Below, piece after piece: positions 45,136 to 58,524 of a stretch of 64,000 bases of DNA. Position 1 is the stretch's first letter, and every line of letters begins with the position of its first letter. This DNA comes from Talinum fruticosum (taxonomy: Eukaryota > Streptophyta > Magnoliopsida > Caryophyllales > Talinaceae). The position numbers were made by a program, and so were the translations under genes. Location: assembly GCA_021018815.1 (NCBI GenBank), contig JAITYX010000028.1:1240001-1304000 (forward strand). Reading direction: 5' to 3'. The notes below the pieces were generated by a model. That model ran no database searches. It saw only the letters and a program-made list of their open reading frames with translations, and was not told the DNA's origin.

Positions 45136-47062
45136 TGTAGACACCTAAAAAGTGTCATCTCTTATCTCTTTATTTCGGTGTTGTTTTGTTGGCTCGATGA
45201 TGAAATCCCGAGTGCTCTTTGAAGATTTGGATCTTAGGCTCGTGATCAATTGGTGCGACATAAGCCGAGTAAACCAAAAAAACCCCCATCACCAAATAAG
45301 TAGCCTTTTGCCCTAGGTTGGTCCACAAATCCTTTTTCATTCGGACCGTCCAAGAATCGGGCCAAGCCTTTAGAGATTGTGAACTCCCAATGTTGTGTAC
45401 CGGGAAATTCCAAGTTCAAAGTACCACATTCTACTTTTGTCCAAATTAGACAAGGAGTTGTAGACTTGAAGAGGGCGTTAAAACGTTGCATTTCATGATC
45501 GGGAGCATCAAAGTGCTGCATTTAAGCTTCACAACACAGCGCACACAAGGCTAGAATCTTCTCCCCTCAAAACGACGTCATGGCCGGCGCACTGCCTTCT
45601 AGAAGCATTAAATGGAATGCTGCATTTTGTCTTGGAGAGTCCTTCGAAGACACAACTATGCCACAAAACCCTAGGGCATCCGGTTGGCCGGTGCTCGCCT
45701 TCCTAATTCTATCCGGTTTTATCTCTTAGGATTTGGCCCGGTTTATTTTCAGCTGCTTGGACGGCTGGATAAAGGTAAACCCTAGGTCATCTGTGGCCTA
45801 GGTCCTCTCCTATAAATAGAGAGCCTTAGTTCTCATTCTAGATACGACTTCCTGCCTTAGCATCACGCTACTAAAAGCTAACCGGACTACTCTCATCTAA
45901 ACGTTATCGTGCTAAAATTTCTATAAAGCATTCATCTTCTATTATCCACCGTTGAATACGTGCAAAGAGCTAAAGAATAGTTAGTTATTTTGATCTCTCG
46001 GGCACTCATTCAACTGATCATTACTATACCTTATACACAATTCACAAAACAAGCCCTTTCTTTTGGACGAGTCATTGTTGCATCGAGAGATCCGAGCATG
46101 GAGATCCATATTAGCAAGGTGGGATAACCTGAGGGAAATTATTCAGCCTTCGAACAGTTATATTTATTTCTGTTTTTATTGCTTTCCGTATTCTGGTTTA
46201 AGAGATGTAATCGCTCTTTTTAATTCCTCCCGACCGATGCAATCCTTTATTTCTCACTTTTATTTTCTTTACCGCTTTCTTTACTTGCTTTCTTTATTGC
46301 TTTCTTTATTATGTTTGGTTGCTTTAATTTCGCTTAGCATGTTGCTATTTTCTTGTTTGTCTTACATCATTTTAATACACTACTCGAATTAATAATGGTC
46401 GTCTTCGGACGGGCGGAGCGGAAGGGTTTTCCCGATGGAGTCATTTTAGCTTCTTTTAGTCTTAGTTTTCTCATACTAAGATTGAAAGAGGAAATTTTGT
46501 TTTTTGATAGTTTGTCTTTCCTAAAAACTAACTAGTGACTCCTTTATTTTATGCTTTTTTCTATTCAAATTTGTATCTCGGTGTTTTCTTGTTCCGGGAA
46601 TGGTAATATTAGGTTTTGGATCTCGCCCACTGGGTAGAGACCGAGGCTAGTTTCACTATCCATGGCCATTTGTCGGCGCTGGCCTCCCTAGGTGCAGGCC
46701 ACCGCCGCGCCGTGGGGTCGGTTAGTAAGTCTTCGGCCTCACACCAATCTGGCCCTAAAGCCTCACGACAAGACTGAAATCCTAATATTGTTTATTCCTT
46801 AATTAGAAGATAAGATCTCGAGAATTCTGAAAATAATTTCAAAAATAAAATAATTAGTAAAACCACTATTCAAACATTAACTAATCAGATTTAATAAAAC
46901 TCGAAAAATCTTAATAAAAGGTTCATCCCCACTTTCTAAAATGCATTTTCAAAACCCTAAAATCATTCTTTCCAACTTTCTAAAAACCCTAACGCCAAAA
47001 GGACAATCATGGGGAAGCTGGGCCCGGTCTCTGTGTGGGCCAGCGAGGCCATGGTTCCTACA
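45136..47062 (+). repeat. 5' LTR of gypsy C (1927 bp)
   Basis: It starts TGTAGACACC and ends GGTTCCTACA, with TG...CA ends. A TATAAATAGAGA box lies at about 45811. Confidence 0.85.
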
Positions 47063-47064
47063 GA

Positions 47065-47082
47065 TGGCGACTCCACTAGGGA
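47065..47082 (+). other. Primer binding site of gypsy C
   Basis: TGGCGACTCCACTAGGGA lies two bases after the LTR. This form is seen in plant Tat/Ogre elements; the priming tRNA was not verified. Confidence 0.65.
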
Positions 47083-48383
47083 TAAATCATTTATTAAGAG
47101 GGTGAAACTTAAAAATTTAAGTAGTGTGTTTTAATGATGTGCTTTCATTAGGCATTCCGCATTTAGCAACTTTTAAACTAGTTTAAATACTATTTTTGAC
47201 CACTAGGAAAACTTTATTATACCCCTTGTTTACCTTTTCCGGAGATAGGCCCCCATTGGTTCCTTTAGGCGTGCCCAACTAGGCTTGATTGCCCGAGGAA
47301 ACGGTACCTCCTTCCTTGTAGCATGCCATCTTGGGCTAAACCTTTTGGTTCACCGAGAAGCATTGAGAATTCTGGTTGGTATCCTTATCTCGTGCAACCA
47401 ATGGAGGACCAAATTCTCGGACTACATGTCACCATGTATCCAACATCTTGAACTCTTAGGCCATAGAACTTTTTGACTTTTAGGTGTCACCTAGACTTTA
47501 TGTGCATGCCTGAATGAATGTATGTGCTTTTAAATTTAATATTCTGTTTGTGAGCCTTTAGGAATAGGAGAGGAGAGCTGATTACACCCTTGCATAGGTG
47601 AAAATAAAACACTTTACTCGAATTTCCTAGAGTCGTTCTATTGTATGCATTTAGCCAAAATTCAAAATACCTTTCCTATTAGGGTTGGTCCATTGTCCGC
47701 ACTTTCCATGTCATCCCAAAACTATCCTCTTAATAGCCTACATAGTTGCTATTTGCAAAAAGGTCTTACCGAAAGTCCTCTTCTCTTATTGTCTAGCTTT
47801 TATTTTAATTACATTTTCACTTTCCATTTGCATTAGCCAAATAAAATCATTTTATATTAGGTGAGTCCATTTGCATTAGCCAAATAAAGTCATCTCATAG
47901 TAGGTGAGTCCATTTGCATTAGCCAAATAAAATCATCTCATATTAGGTGAGTCCATTTGCATTAGCCAAATAAAATCATCTCATATTAGGTGAGTCCATT
48001 CGCATTAGCCAAATAAAATCATCTCATATTAGGTGAGTCCATTTGCATTAGCCAAATAAAATCATTTCATATTAGGTGAGTCCATTTGCATTACCCAAAT
48101 AAAATCATTTCATACTAAGATAGGTGAGTCTGTCCTTCTCATTTTGCATTTAGTCTAAAATTCATCTCAAATAGGGAAATGCATTATCATATAAGAAGCA
48201 TCTTTTCTCTAAGGATTATGCATCCGTCTCAATCGAGTCATTCATCATATCATTATTACATTCTTATGTATATCCGAATAAAAGCATCCTTAGTCTCTTC
48301 GGGTCTTGCTCTTGAGTCCCTTCCTCCTAAAAGTGATCTTCTCTCACATGGTCTAAAACCTCATCCTTTGGGGCTGCAGAATA
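47083..48383 (+). repeat. 5' leader of gypsy C with 43 bp minisatellite (47827-48135)
   Basis: Seven head-to-tail units of about 43 bp (TTTGCATTAGCCAAATAAAA plus CATCTCATATTAGGTGAGTC) start at 47827, 47870, 47913, 47956, 47999, 48042 and 48085. Units differ at a few positions. The rest of the leader has no recognised coding sequence. Confidence 0.9.
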
Positions 48384-49830
48384 GTGAAGTCTATGACAAC
48401 CGAGTATCATCGAAATCCGAGCTTTAAGAGATTAAAATGTTTCCTCAAGGAGTCCGGCATATCGTCTTTTCTTTCTACTCCACGGTCTAAATCGGTGCGA
48501 CAAGTTTCGGTGCATTCTACACCGTCGCAACCTACACCTTGTTCCGAGACAATACCTAAAAAGAGTTCCCTTCCAAAGGATCCCAACCCGAACAATATCT
48601 TAACCTCAGTCTACTTGATGAGAATATAGCTAAGGTGGAAACCAGGTTGAATGATCAAGAAAAACATATATCATCTATATCAAGGGATCTTAAGACTATC
48701 ATAAGGGCTATTGAGGCTAGTAAGAGAGATGAGGAAGCTAAACGTTTGAAAAGGGAAGAGGTCGAAGAAGCTGAACGTTTGAGAAGGGAAACAGCTTTGA
48801 TTCTCGCCACTTCCACCTATCCAATCTCCTCCGGGCAGTCCCAAACATGAATCCCCTAAGCCTGAATCCAAATCTCAATCTCATTCCTGTAGAGATCGGA
48901 TAGAACGGATGTTGAAGGAGTCATCCATGTTCGGTAATCATTACTTTGATCATAAGGGATTCACTTCAATCCCTAAGGGTAAACTACCTCCTAAGTTTAC
49001 CATGCCCGATATTAAGTTCAAAGGTTCCGAGAATCCCCATCATCATGTATGCAACTTCTTGGGAGCAATGACTCTTAAGAACATTCCTGAAGACACTTAC
49101 CACATCATCTACCCCTGAACATTTGATACCGATGTAATGAAGTGGTATAATGTGGTTGACCCACGCAAGGTTTCCAACTGGACGGATTTGTGCAAGGAAT
49201 TCCTCCATCAATACTCCCATAACACCGATCTACCCGTCACTCTTAAAGACTTGGAATTAATCAAGCAAGGTGAGGAGGAGAGCTTCACGGATTTCCTTAC
49301 TAGATGGAGAGCAAAGGCAGCCCATATGGTTGATCGACCCTCCGAGAAGGATCAAGTTCGAATCATCGTAAAAAACCTTCAACCCAATTATGATCGGCAC
49401 CTCATATTTACCCATGATGAACTTTTCAACCCTCACGGATGCTGGTTTGCTGATAGAAGAAGAGTTGTCCACCGCAACCACAAAAGTTACGACCGGCTAT
49501 AGAGGAAATTACCATTCCAAAGATAAGGAAACCTCCAGGTCTTGGCAATGCTACCAGGGTGCGAGATGCCAATGCCCTCAACGAGATATACTCGACTACA
49601 CTCCTATTGATACTACTTACACCAAAGCCCTTGACCAACTCTTAGAAAAAGGGAAGAAAGAATTGCCACTTAATAGTGGAGCGAGAATCAAAAGCTGCGA
49701 AACAGTCCAAAAATTGGGACGCGGGAAAATTTTGCAAACATACCATCGTGCATAAGGATATCATACCGAACAGTTTTGGACATTCAAGAACAAATTAGAA
49801 AGCTTGTTTCGAAATGGCTAATTACCCTTG
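48384..49830 (+). pseudogene. Gypsy gag of element C
   Basis: The probable N-terminal segment is at 48384-48629, then a charged coiled coil at 48635-48850 (KRDEEAKRLKREEVEEAERL). The capsid domain runs from PKFTMPDIKFKGSENPHHHV (about 48990) through VMKWYNVVDPRKVSNWTDL to EEESFTDFLTRWRAKAA and VRIIVKNLQPNY (49390). This matches the plant Tat-lineage retrotransposon gag. A knuckle-like GYHTEQFW (Cys to Phe) lies near 49755. A TGA at 49117 and frame changes near 48850 and 49500 break it. Confidence 0.8.
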
Positions 49831-50489
49831 CCTAAGGCTGCCCGGAAATAAAGCAACAATAAAAACCCTTTTAGAAGCACCCTAGCCGTCTTCACTGAAT
49901 CCACACACGGTCGAGTGGAATCCGTTTATTTTTATTCGAGATATTAATGAGTCAAAACCACTTCTCAACCTACCTCCATTAGATCTAGAAGTCTAGAGGT
50001 CTGTGGATAAGTGATGAGAAATATATTTGTGAAACAAAAAGTGATAGCGACAATAATAGTGACGACTTCGGACGCACACCACCCTTAGAAGAAGAAGACT
50101 TTTGGGTAGACACTAAGAGCCTCACAATTCGGTTTCTTACTAGATCGGGATCGCACAATGCACCCTTGGGTCCACAACAGACTCAAGAAGCCCCAAAAGA
50201 GCCTGAAGCAACAAAGGAAGGAGACCCAATCCTTAAGCAATTCTAGAAATTAAAAGTCGAGATTTCAATCGGCAACTAATATCCGCTTCCCGAAACATAG
50301 GCAAGCCTTGATCGATGCACTTAGTGAGATCAAAGTTTCTCTTAACACCTCGCTAGAGGAAGTAGTAGGATTTGTCAACGAGTGAGGACAGAACCATTAC
50401 CTTTGATAAGAAGGATCTCCCAGAAAAAGGCATTGCACACAACAATTCCCTTTATTTAATCTGTAACTTGCATCAACAAGTTTATTCCT

Positions 50490-50840
50490 TTATTCTTGGT
50501 AGACAATGGATCAGCAATAAACGTATGTCCCTGGAGAACTACTAGAAGGTTAGGAATTAGGGATCAACAACTCTCTAAGCAGATTGTTCATCTTCAAGCT
50601 TATGATAATTCCGGAAGAACAATCTTGGGAACAGTGACTTTGCCAATCAATATATGGCCGAGTGGAGAGGAATATCGAATTCCAAGTCCTAGATATCCCG
50701 AGCTTCTTTCAATTTGCTTCTAGGTCAGCCTTGGTTCCACGATCATCAAGCAATGCCCTCTACACTACATTAGAAGGTCAAGACGATCATTAAAGGTCAT
50801 GTCATAACTATCAATAGGGATAGTCTTTCTACTACTATCC
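50490..50840 (+). pseudogene. Gypsy aspartic protease of element C
   Basis: MVDNGSAINVCPW gives the DxGSA-type catalytic motif, here D-N-G-S-A. It is followed by LQAYDNSGRTILGTVTLPIN. After a frame change, LGQPWFHDHQAMPST and KVKTIIKGHVITI match the Tat signature LLGRPWIH...LHQKVKF. It would cut Gag-Pol; a frameshift near 50720 inactivates it. The 49830-50490 stretch upstream is a degraded linker. Confidence 0.75.
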
Positions 50841-50939
50841 GAAGATTCAGTGTATGACTGACTAACCCCGAATCTGTTTTGATTTCATGTATTCATCTAA
50901 ATTTAGGATAAAGCAAGAAGCATCCTAAAAGAAATTCAT

Positions 50940-52467
50940 TTAACTAATTCATATGCTTTATAATTCATCATTTCAAAATGACTTAATCTTGACTGAACTC
51001 AAACTCAAGTATGTCAAGATTATCTTACTAAGTCCGACACTCGAGAGAGTAGAATGCGAGTTAGTTTTGACAGATCGAGTAAGACCGACCCACTCGGATC
51101 TCATATTCTAACCCACTCGGATCTCATATTCGACCCACTCAAAACTCGGATTCGACTCACTCAAAGCTCGGATGCTTACCCACTAAGTCGGACTCGGACA
51201 TTTAGTTTGCCTACGCTATTATTTGTTTAATCATGCGTAATTGTAAAATGTCTATATAACTCATGTGCCCATTAAGATTGAATGATTTATTTATGAGTTT
51301 TGGCATATCTAGAATCTAAGTATATTGAATATTAGACTTGAAATATTCTATATTAATAGATTAAGGTAATTAGTCATTAAATGCTTTATTTAACCTAATC
51401 CTTCTCTAATTATGGACCAAACTATATTTATACTTTGAGAACCACTTGTGCTTAATGTTTTTGCGGGTTTTTCTAATGTCAATTATCCGAAGAAAAAGCA
51501 AAAATAAAAGGCTTCGACTATTAAAGCACTCGCCGGACAAAAAGTTGGAATTTCTAGAAAAGCTCGGAACTTACTCGACGACCTTGTTTGTTACTATTTT
51601 GGGTAATATTTTATTTACGAGTCTAACGGTCTTTTCGTTCGCTTTTCCAGTTTACAAAAGCTGGAAAAAGAGTTGTTTGAAGCTAGGACCAAGGCACAAC
51701 GGCTATTTCAAGGTGGTCCAGAAATCCGAGTGACTCGGACTATCTGTTACAATGGCTAGTTGACTCGAGACGGCTTTAACAAAAAGACGTTGGAGGCTCA
51801 ACGGCTATCTTTTCAAGGCGAGACTATTTATAGAAGCCTTAGCACAAGATTTCAACCGACGGAGGGAAGAAAAAGAGAGACCATATTGAACATCTTCTCT
51901 AGCATATAACTCCTAAACTGTAATTCTAATATTCCGAGTTGTATTCTTCGAGTCGGTTGTATTGCAATTCTTACTACTCTTCTACTCTTTCTCTCGACTA
52001 AGTTTTAAAAGTTACCTCAACTCGGTTGTCCCAAGGTGTAAAGGTTACCTCGGTTTGGAAGTACCAGGTTAGATAAGGGAACTCCTAACCACTGGGAAAA
52101 ATTGGAGGATCCCAAGTTGATAAGGTAACTTCAACTTGGAAGTATTAGGTTAGTCGGATAAGGTAAATTTTGAGCCTGGCAAAATTGTAATAGATTTGTT
52201 TGGGAACAAATCCGGGTAGTCATATTCATTGTAATTGAGGATTTAATTAGTGGATTTGACTTGGTGTCCGGATTGACACTGTCCGTGGTTTTCTACCCCA
52301 TGAGGGTTTCCACGTATATCCAAGTTTTCACTTTTCCGAGTCCATTCTAGACTCGGAATTTGCTTCTTAATCGGTTACGTGCAAAAAAGTATGATTTTCT
52401 AAAAATCTACCATCACCCTACTCACCCTCCTCTAGGGTGACTTAACATCTCCAAAAGCAAACCTGCA
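50940..52467 (+). repeat. 5' LTR of copia D (1528 bp)
   Basis: Its first 700 bp align with 54580-55276. The terminus is TTAACTAA where the 3' copy has TGAACTAA, and it ends ACCTGCA before the primer site (ATTAGTATCGAGCC). TATTTATAGAAGCC at about 51826 is the TATA-like box. It belongs to the same LTR family by its end (CATCACCCTACTCACC...). Confidence 0.88.
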
Positions 52468-52528
52468 ATTAGTATCGAGCCTAGCCTTTCAAGAGGATCT
52501 CACCATCTAAAGGTTTAAAGATCTTGGC

Positions 52529-54330
52529 TCATCGTACTAGAGAATTCGAAGAAGGAAGATCTCTTTTGAGGGAACCCAAGTTCAAAGGCTCAAACTTGTA
52601 CTTTGGCGGAAGTTGATGCAATGCTTCATCCAAGATCTTAATGAACTAGTGTGGAAGGTCCTCACCAAGGGAAACTATATTCCCACAAAGCAAGAAGGTG
52701 ACCATACAGTGGCAAAACTAAAGTCGAATACACCGGTGAAGAGAAGGAAAGGTACAGGAAGAACATCGGAGCTATGAACATTCTTCTATGTGCCATAGAT
52801 GCTTCGGAGTACAATAGAGTCACGGCTTGTGACACGGCTAAGGAGGTGTGGGACACCTTGGTGACAACATATGAAGGAATAAGCCAAGTGAGACAAACTA
52901 AGATCAGCCAATACCTCCACAAGTATGAGCTATTCAAAATGAAAAAGCCGAGAGCATCACGAGATGTATATCCGATTCACAGAGATTATTAATAATCTCA
53001 AATCTCTCGGTAAGAAGATACCTAATGAAGAAGTTGTTAAAAAACTTCTAAGGAGCCTACCAAAGAAGAAATGGGGTCCAAATGTGACTGCAATAGAAGA
53101 AGCACGGGACCTCAAGCAAACTAAAGTTAGATGAGCTCATAGGAAACTTCGACCCATGAGCTACATCTCCAAGAGGAGGATTTTGAGGACAACCCAAGAA
53201 GGAACATTGCACTAAAAGCCTTAGAAGAAGCTGAACTAAGTTCAAGTAGTTTCGAATCATAATAGGACCTAGTAGAGCAAATTGCAAAAGGCTTCAAGAA
53301 GATTATGAAGCATCGGATATTGAAAAAGAAACCTAAATCCGAGGTCCTCGGATGAAAAAGAAAAGGTAAACTCTCTCATCCTCTCAATTCTTTTTCTACT
53401 AATTATTCCGGGTGTTTTAAGTGTGGTAGCAAGGAACACATCATCAAATATTGCCAAGAAAAGAAGAAGACCATTACTTATAGTAAGGATGAGTCGAAGA
53501 AGAAGGAGACTCATATGACTCGGACATAGAGGATGAGTCCAAGTGTCTATTAGCAATGACTAACTCGGACATAGAAACTGAATGAGAACAATACTCATCT
53601 GATGTTGAGGAAAATGATCCTCAAGAGGTAATCAATTACTATCTTACATTTTCTAGGATAGATCTTGCAAAGTACATTTTTTCTTTAGAGGAAAAGTCTA
53701 ACATTGATTCTTCCCTATTTCAAGAAAAACTTGAGTATCTTAAAACCGAGAACAATTTTCAGGAAAATGATCTAGAAAAGCTGAGACTCGGTTTAATGGT
53801 ACTTGAGACTAGCTCACATGATAATGAGATTGAGTCTGAGTGCCTTAGATCTGAGAATGAGCTTTTAAAGAAAAAGCTGGATGAGTCTCGAAGTTGATTT
53901 TAGAACCACTCAAGGTCAGAAAAACCTTGATCTCCTTCTTGGTTCTTTGTGTGTTTCTTTTCGAAAAGAAGGTTTGGATTTTAATTCGAAAAGGAGGACA
54001 ACTCCTATAAAGATCCTTTCAAGAAGGATTCTCAAAAATCTTTTTCAAAATTTCGAAGTCCAGTTCAACTCGGACAGTGAGAAAGAGAACTGAGCTCGAA
54101 AGGTTTATCAACGAAATCTGCTCGGACTTTTTACAAAAGAAAAGATTTTAACAAACCTGAAACTTAGTTTTCAAAAAGGAAGACTTAGAATGAGACCCTT
54201 CCAAAAATTACTCAAATTTTGGTTCCCAAAGTACCCTTCCTCCAAAACTAACCTCGGTAAGAACTATTCTTACTAGGATTCATTGGAGGAAGCAAGAAGG
54301 GTTAGTCTATTTTCTTTTTGCAGGTACACT
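52529..54330 (+). pseudogene. Copia gag of element D
   Basis: The start codon position of A and G2 (ATGGCT) reads TTGGCT here. The UBN2 domain is at about 52650-53050, with MNILLCAIDASEYNRVTACD and EVWDTLVTTYEGISQVRQTK. The zinc knuckle is intact: CFKCGSKEHIIKYC at about 53411-53452. An acidic segment and helical C-terminus follow, ending near GLVYFLFAGT (54309). Stops and frame changes at about 52980, 53133 and 53260 interrupt it. Confidence 0.82.
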
Positions 54331-54579
54331 ATAAAGCAAAGGAAGACTCGAGTCTGACCCTTAGTGAGTGCTAAGAATTTTAACTTGGTAAGTTAGAGAT
54401 TTGGAAATGCACTCGGGTAAAAGTCTGGTCATCTCCTTGATAATATCATTCCAAACATCAACTAAGGTATGATTGACCTTACTTATCATTACATTCAATT
54501 GATATCTATATTTCTTCTGTTCAAAATCTCGTTTTCTCCCTGTTTATTTTTTATGAAATGCATTAGTGGGAGAGAATAA
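54331..54579 (+). other. 3' untranslated region of copia D with polypurine tract
   Basis: It resembles the region before the LTR in B (19290-19400), with TTTATGAAATGCAT. The tract AGTGGGAGAGAATAA lies at 54565-54579, just before the LTR. The gag/3'UTR junction marks the large internal deletion. Confidence 0.65.
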
Positions 54580-55276
54580 TGAACTAAGTCATATGCTTTA
54601 TAATTCATCATTTCAATATGACTTATTCTTAACCGAACTCAAACTCAAGTATGTTAACATTATCCGACTAAGTCCGAGACTCGAAAGTAGAATATGAGTT
54701 AGTTTTGACAGATTGAGTTAGACTAACCCACTCAGATCTCATATTCTAACCCACTTAGAACTCGGATTCGACTCACTCGGAACTCAAATTCTTACCCACT
54801 AAGTTAGACTCGGACATTTAGTTTGCCTACGCTATTATTTGTTTAATCATGCATAATTATAAAATGTCTATATAACTCATGTGCCCATTAAGATTGAATG
54901 ATTTATTTATGAGTTTTGGCATATCTCGGAATCTGAGTATATTGAATATTATACTTGAAATATTCTATATTAATATATTAAGGTAATTAGTCGAGTAAAT
55001 GCTTTATTTAGACTAATCCTTCTCTAATTATGGACCAAAGTATATTTATACTTTGAGAACCATTGTGTTTAATGTTTTTGCAGGTTTTTCTAATGTCAAT
55101 TATCTGAAGAAAAAGTAAAAACAAAAGGCTTCGACTATTAAAGCACTCGCCGGACAAAAAGTCGGAATTTCTAGAAAAGCTCGGAACTTACCGACATCCT
55201 TGTCATTCATTGTTTTGGGTAATATTTTATTTCGAGTCTAAAGGTCTTTTCATTCTCGCTTTTCTAGTTTACAAAA
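54580..55276 (+). repeat. 3' LTR of copia D, first 697 bp
   Basis: It begins TGAACTAAGTC and aligns with 50940-51651 until TTTACAAAA, where gypsy E starts. CAAAA (55272-55276) is the presumed target duplicate of E. Many differences from the 5' LTR are CG versus TG or CA. Confidence 0.88.
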
Positions 55277-58200
55277 TGTAACACCCCAAAACACCCCTAG
55301 GAGTATTACATCACCAAAGTTCCTTACAGGAATTCCCAAGGCTCTATTAGGTGCTTGGTTTGGCTCTCTAATCCCAATTGAGAGGTAACAAAGGTGGTTT
55401 CCCCAAAGCAACTTGAGATTACCTAAAAATTTCGGCAGAGTTCTGTTTGTGATAAGGACTAACACATAGGCTTAAAGCCGTACAACCCTGCATGAAAAGC
55501 ATAATATAACTCAACGACCCACACACTCGGAGTATACAACTCAACGACCATACGCTGGAGTCCAACCAATCATGCTATAAAACTTAAAACAATCTAACGG
55601 GTCCAATATACATTTGGTACAACTATATGCACTAATTTACAAGTACAATACTGAGAAGTATAAGAAATGCATATTCTTGACTTAAATCGCTCGGCATGCA
55701 TCAAATAGCAATCAGCGAGTCCGAAATATGCTAAGGGTAAATTATGCTCCAGTAGTGTACCTGCAACACTTGGGAGGGAATGGGGAAATTTGTGGGGGTG
55801 AGCAATAAACCACGGGCTCACCGGAGTCTTATACCCTAAAAATGGAAATTCTTTACATATAATACTCATAATAATGAAATCTGCGAAAGCATAATAGTGT
55901 AATACAAATCTATATACCTTTCACTGAAATCTCTTGCAATGAAAAAGAACATGACTCTTCAATCACTTAAAAACACAGTTTCACATTCATGAACAACTCT
56001 TTTGGGGTTGAATCAACATTCTAGGCCTTCGAGGACTCGAACTAGCACTTCTTTAATTCGGGCGCGATCCCGACAAAAAGTTCCCGGGACCATTCTTCTA
56101 GGAAGTCTCGGAGCGGGCATCCCGCCTCTGCAGGACCCCTGTTAGAACCCTTCCCTCGAAGTCTCTAGCTGCGCGTTCCCGGTTCGAACCCTTCGGTATG
56201 CTAAACGATCCATAGCCGATCGATTCAAAACAATTTGCACATTCTTATTCATCACATTCACTTCACAGCTTTCTCAATCGATTTGGTATCAAGGAAGGCA
56301 TGACACCACGTGTCACCCTTATAAATTTACTTTCTCAAATAAGTTTTGCTTCTTTAAAACACATTCACGTTTGAAAGACATTTCACGAGGAAGTGCATTC
56401 AAGGATCATTTCACATAAAGTACAAAACTCCTTTTGAAATTACTTATGAGCATCACGTAAAGCAATCACATAGCATGAATAATCACCATTCAATGCAAGC
56501 AATCATTCCCAGCTCTTCTCCAACTATGCCTTTCTCAATTCATCAATTGAATACGATTATCTCCACTTTTTGAGCCACAATAACCACGGTACATATAACT
56601 TAAGTTACGTTCAATTCGTCACAATTCATTCTCTTCACCTCCATTCCTCACTTTATGTCTCTACCCTGTGAATCCACTTTGTTTGCTCACATCTCAACCT
56701 TCCTCAACTCCTTGTCTTTACTCCAATTCCTCGACTTAACGTTACCATTCCCTACCTCAAATTCCCGTTGTATGTCTCTAACTAATTACTTAACTCTTAC
56801 TCGTCCGTCCTTAGTTATGTAACTCCTAATCACTTTTCCATTGCTCAGCTTCCGTTACCTTCGCTTATCTTCACGCTCTGTTCAACCTCGAGGATTTAAA
56901 TATACTTTGAACGTAATTAATCTCACAATCACCCATTTCTCACTTACATATCCCGATTGCGTATCACTCAATATGAATTCATACTTCTCTTTATACTTCA
57001 ACCTACCATTCCCCAATGTTCGTAATTAGCTCTTTAATACCGCAGGTTTAAGAATCTCTAAGACTTAATTAACTCATAATTCATATCAATGTCCCAACTC
57101 TTCATCCTTAATAGCTAACCGAAACTCCAATATTACTCATTTGACCTATGCGATCTAACCTCTTCGAATTAGCACGTTCCAATTCAACCTTAAGTAACTA
57201 TTAAATCTCTTCGAAGTTCCCAATTTAGTTCCACTATTTAACCCAAGTAACTCCTTTCATTTCACGATTTAGCCTTCTCAATTCTCTAGATCCATTCTAA
57301 GCTCTTATTTCACTCTTACACAACGACTAGGTCTTTCTGCAATACGGATACTCGAAATTCACAACAAATTCAATATTCACATAACACATTCAACATTCAC
57401 AATAAATCCATTTGGGTTCGAAATTACTAATAGTTTAGAGTATAAGACTACCCACCTGAATTTCTCGGGTTTTAGTGATTAATTGAATTGCCTGCTATCC
57501 CTATTCTGCGCTCGGTTGTGTTTGGTTTCGGGGACCCTCGCTCCCTCTTGCTTTTTGTTCAATGTCTCGGATTCCCGCTTCCCTCGGTCTGGTCCTCGCG
57601 GCTCACCTCCGGTATTTCTCCCACACCGCCGCCCTTTTACCCCTAGTTCTCACCTCCTCTATCTCTGCTCGGGTTTCGCTCGGTTCCCCCTCGATTCTCG
57701 CTCTCGCCATTGATGTCTCGTCGCCGTTCTCTTATTCGCTGCGCTCGCCTCCGACCTCCTCTCGCTTCTCTCGCTCGCCCTCCTTTCTCTTGCTTTCCTC
57801 CCTTGCTCACCGCCTATTAGCATCGCCGACCATTGTTTTCCGGGTCGGCCGATCGTCGCCAGCCGCGCTCGGCCTCCTTGGCCTTCACACCGTTCGCCTT
57901 CTCTCCCTCTCGGTTCCTCTCGCCCGGCCTTCTTTTGCTCTGTTTCTTTTCCTTTCGCCTTCCGGAGCCCTTACTCGGCCTTTGCCCACCGGCCGCTCGC
58001 CGTTCAGGTGGCCCACCGGCCCCTGCTCCGGCTCCGCGCTCGCTCTCTCTTTCTCTCTCTCGTGTTTCACCCCCCGAGTCCTCTTTCCTTTCCTCTTTTC
58101 TTCCACCGCCTAATTGGGTCGGTTAATGATCCTAATTGGACCCCCAAATTGATTTCTATCTCATTTCTCCACTTAAACCAAAACCCACCTCTTCATTAAA

Positions 58201-58524
58201 CCTCATTTATCTTTTCATGACTAAAGTAATCTTTTCTACATAAAACAAATCCACGCTTCGCCTTTCTTCGTCCCCTTATGCCTCTGCGTCTTAACTTATT
58301 TTTAATACGTCGGCCACGACAATTCTTAACCATGCAAAGGTTCAGCACGAGAAAAGGGAGGCAATTTCCTTGATTTAATTAATTCAACACTAGCCTCCAA
58401 AGGGATTTTAACGTAATATGTCCGGCCGTAAATAAAATCGGTCACTCAACCCCCTAGCCGCATGGAATAATACTCAATAATTCTATGCTTTCCAGCTACT
58501 TTTCTTAAAATTCCGGGTATTACA
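55277..58524 (-). repeat. 3' LTR of gypsy E (3248 bp)
   Basis: The ends TGTAACACCCC and GGGTATTACA are inverted to each other. Bases 57480-58100 are CT-rich low-complexity DNA; the open frames in it are not supported as genes. The first 1768 bp match 60706-62445 closely. Confidence 0.88.

Larger units (their letters stand above)
45136..50939 (+). mobile_element. Tat/Ogre-like Ty3/gypsy element C, 3' part displaced by copia D
   Basis: It comprises the 5' LTR (45136-47062), primer site, 5' leader with a minisatellite, gag and aspartic protease. At 50940 copia D begins, so reverse transcriptase and beyond are not in the window. The LTR belongs to the same family as 23861-25167. Confidence 0.8.
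50940..55276 (+). mobile_element. Gag-only copia element D, 3' LTR interrupted
   Basis: LTR (50940-52467), primer site, gag, polypurine tract and the first 697 bp of the 3' LTR. There is no protease, integrase, RT, RNase H or 3' ORF between gag and the polypurine tract. Gypsy E interrupts the 3' LTR at 55277. D itself interrupts gypsy C. Confidence 0.85.

Noticed and set aside
47827..48135. CRISPR-like array of regular repeats
   Set aside because: Units are contiguous with no unique spacers, in a plant gypsy leader; it is a minisatellite.
57562..58113. Open frame of 183 codons on the plus strand
   Set aside because: A low-complexity CT-rich stretch inside the gypsy E LTR with overlapping open frames in several phases.
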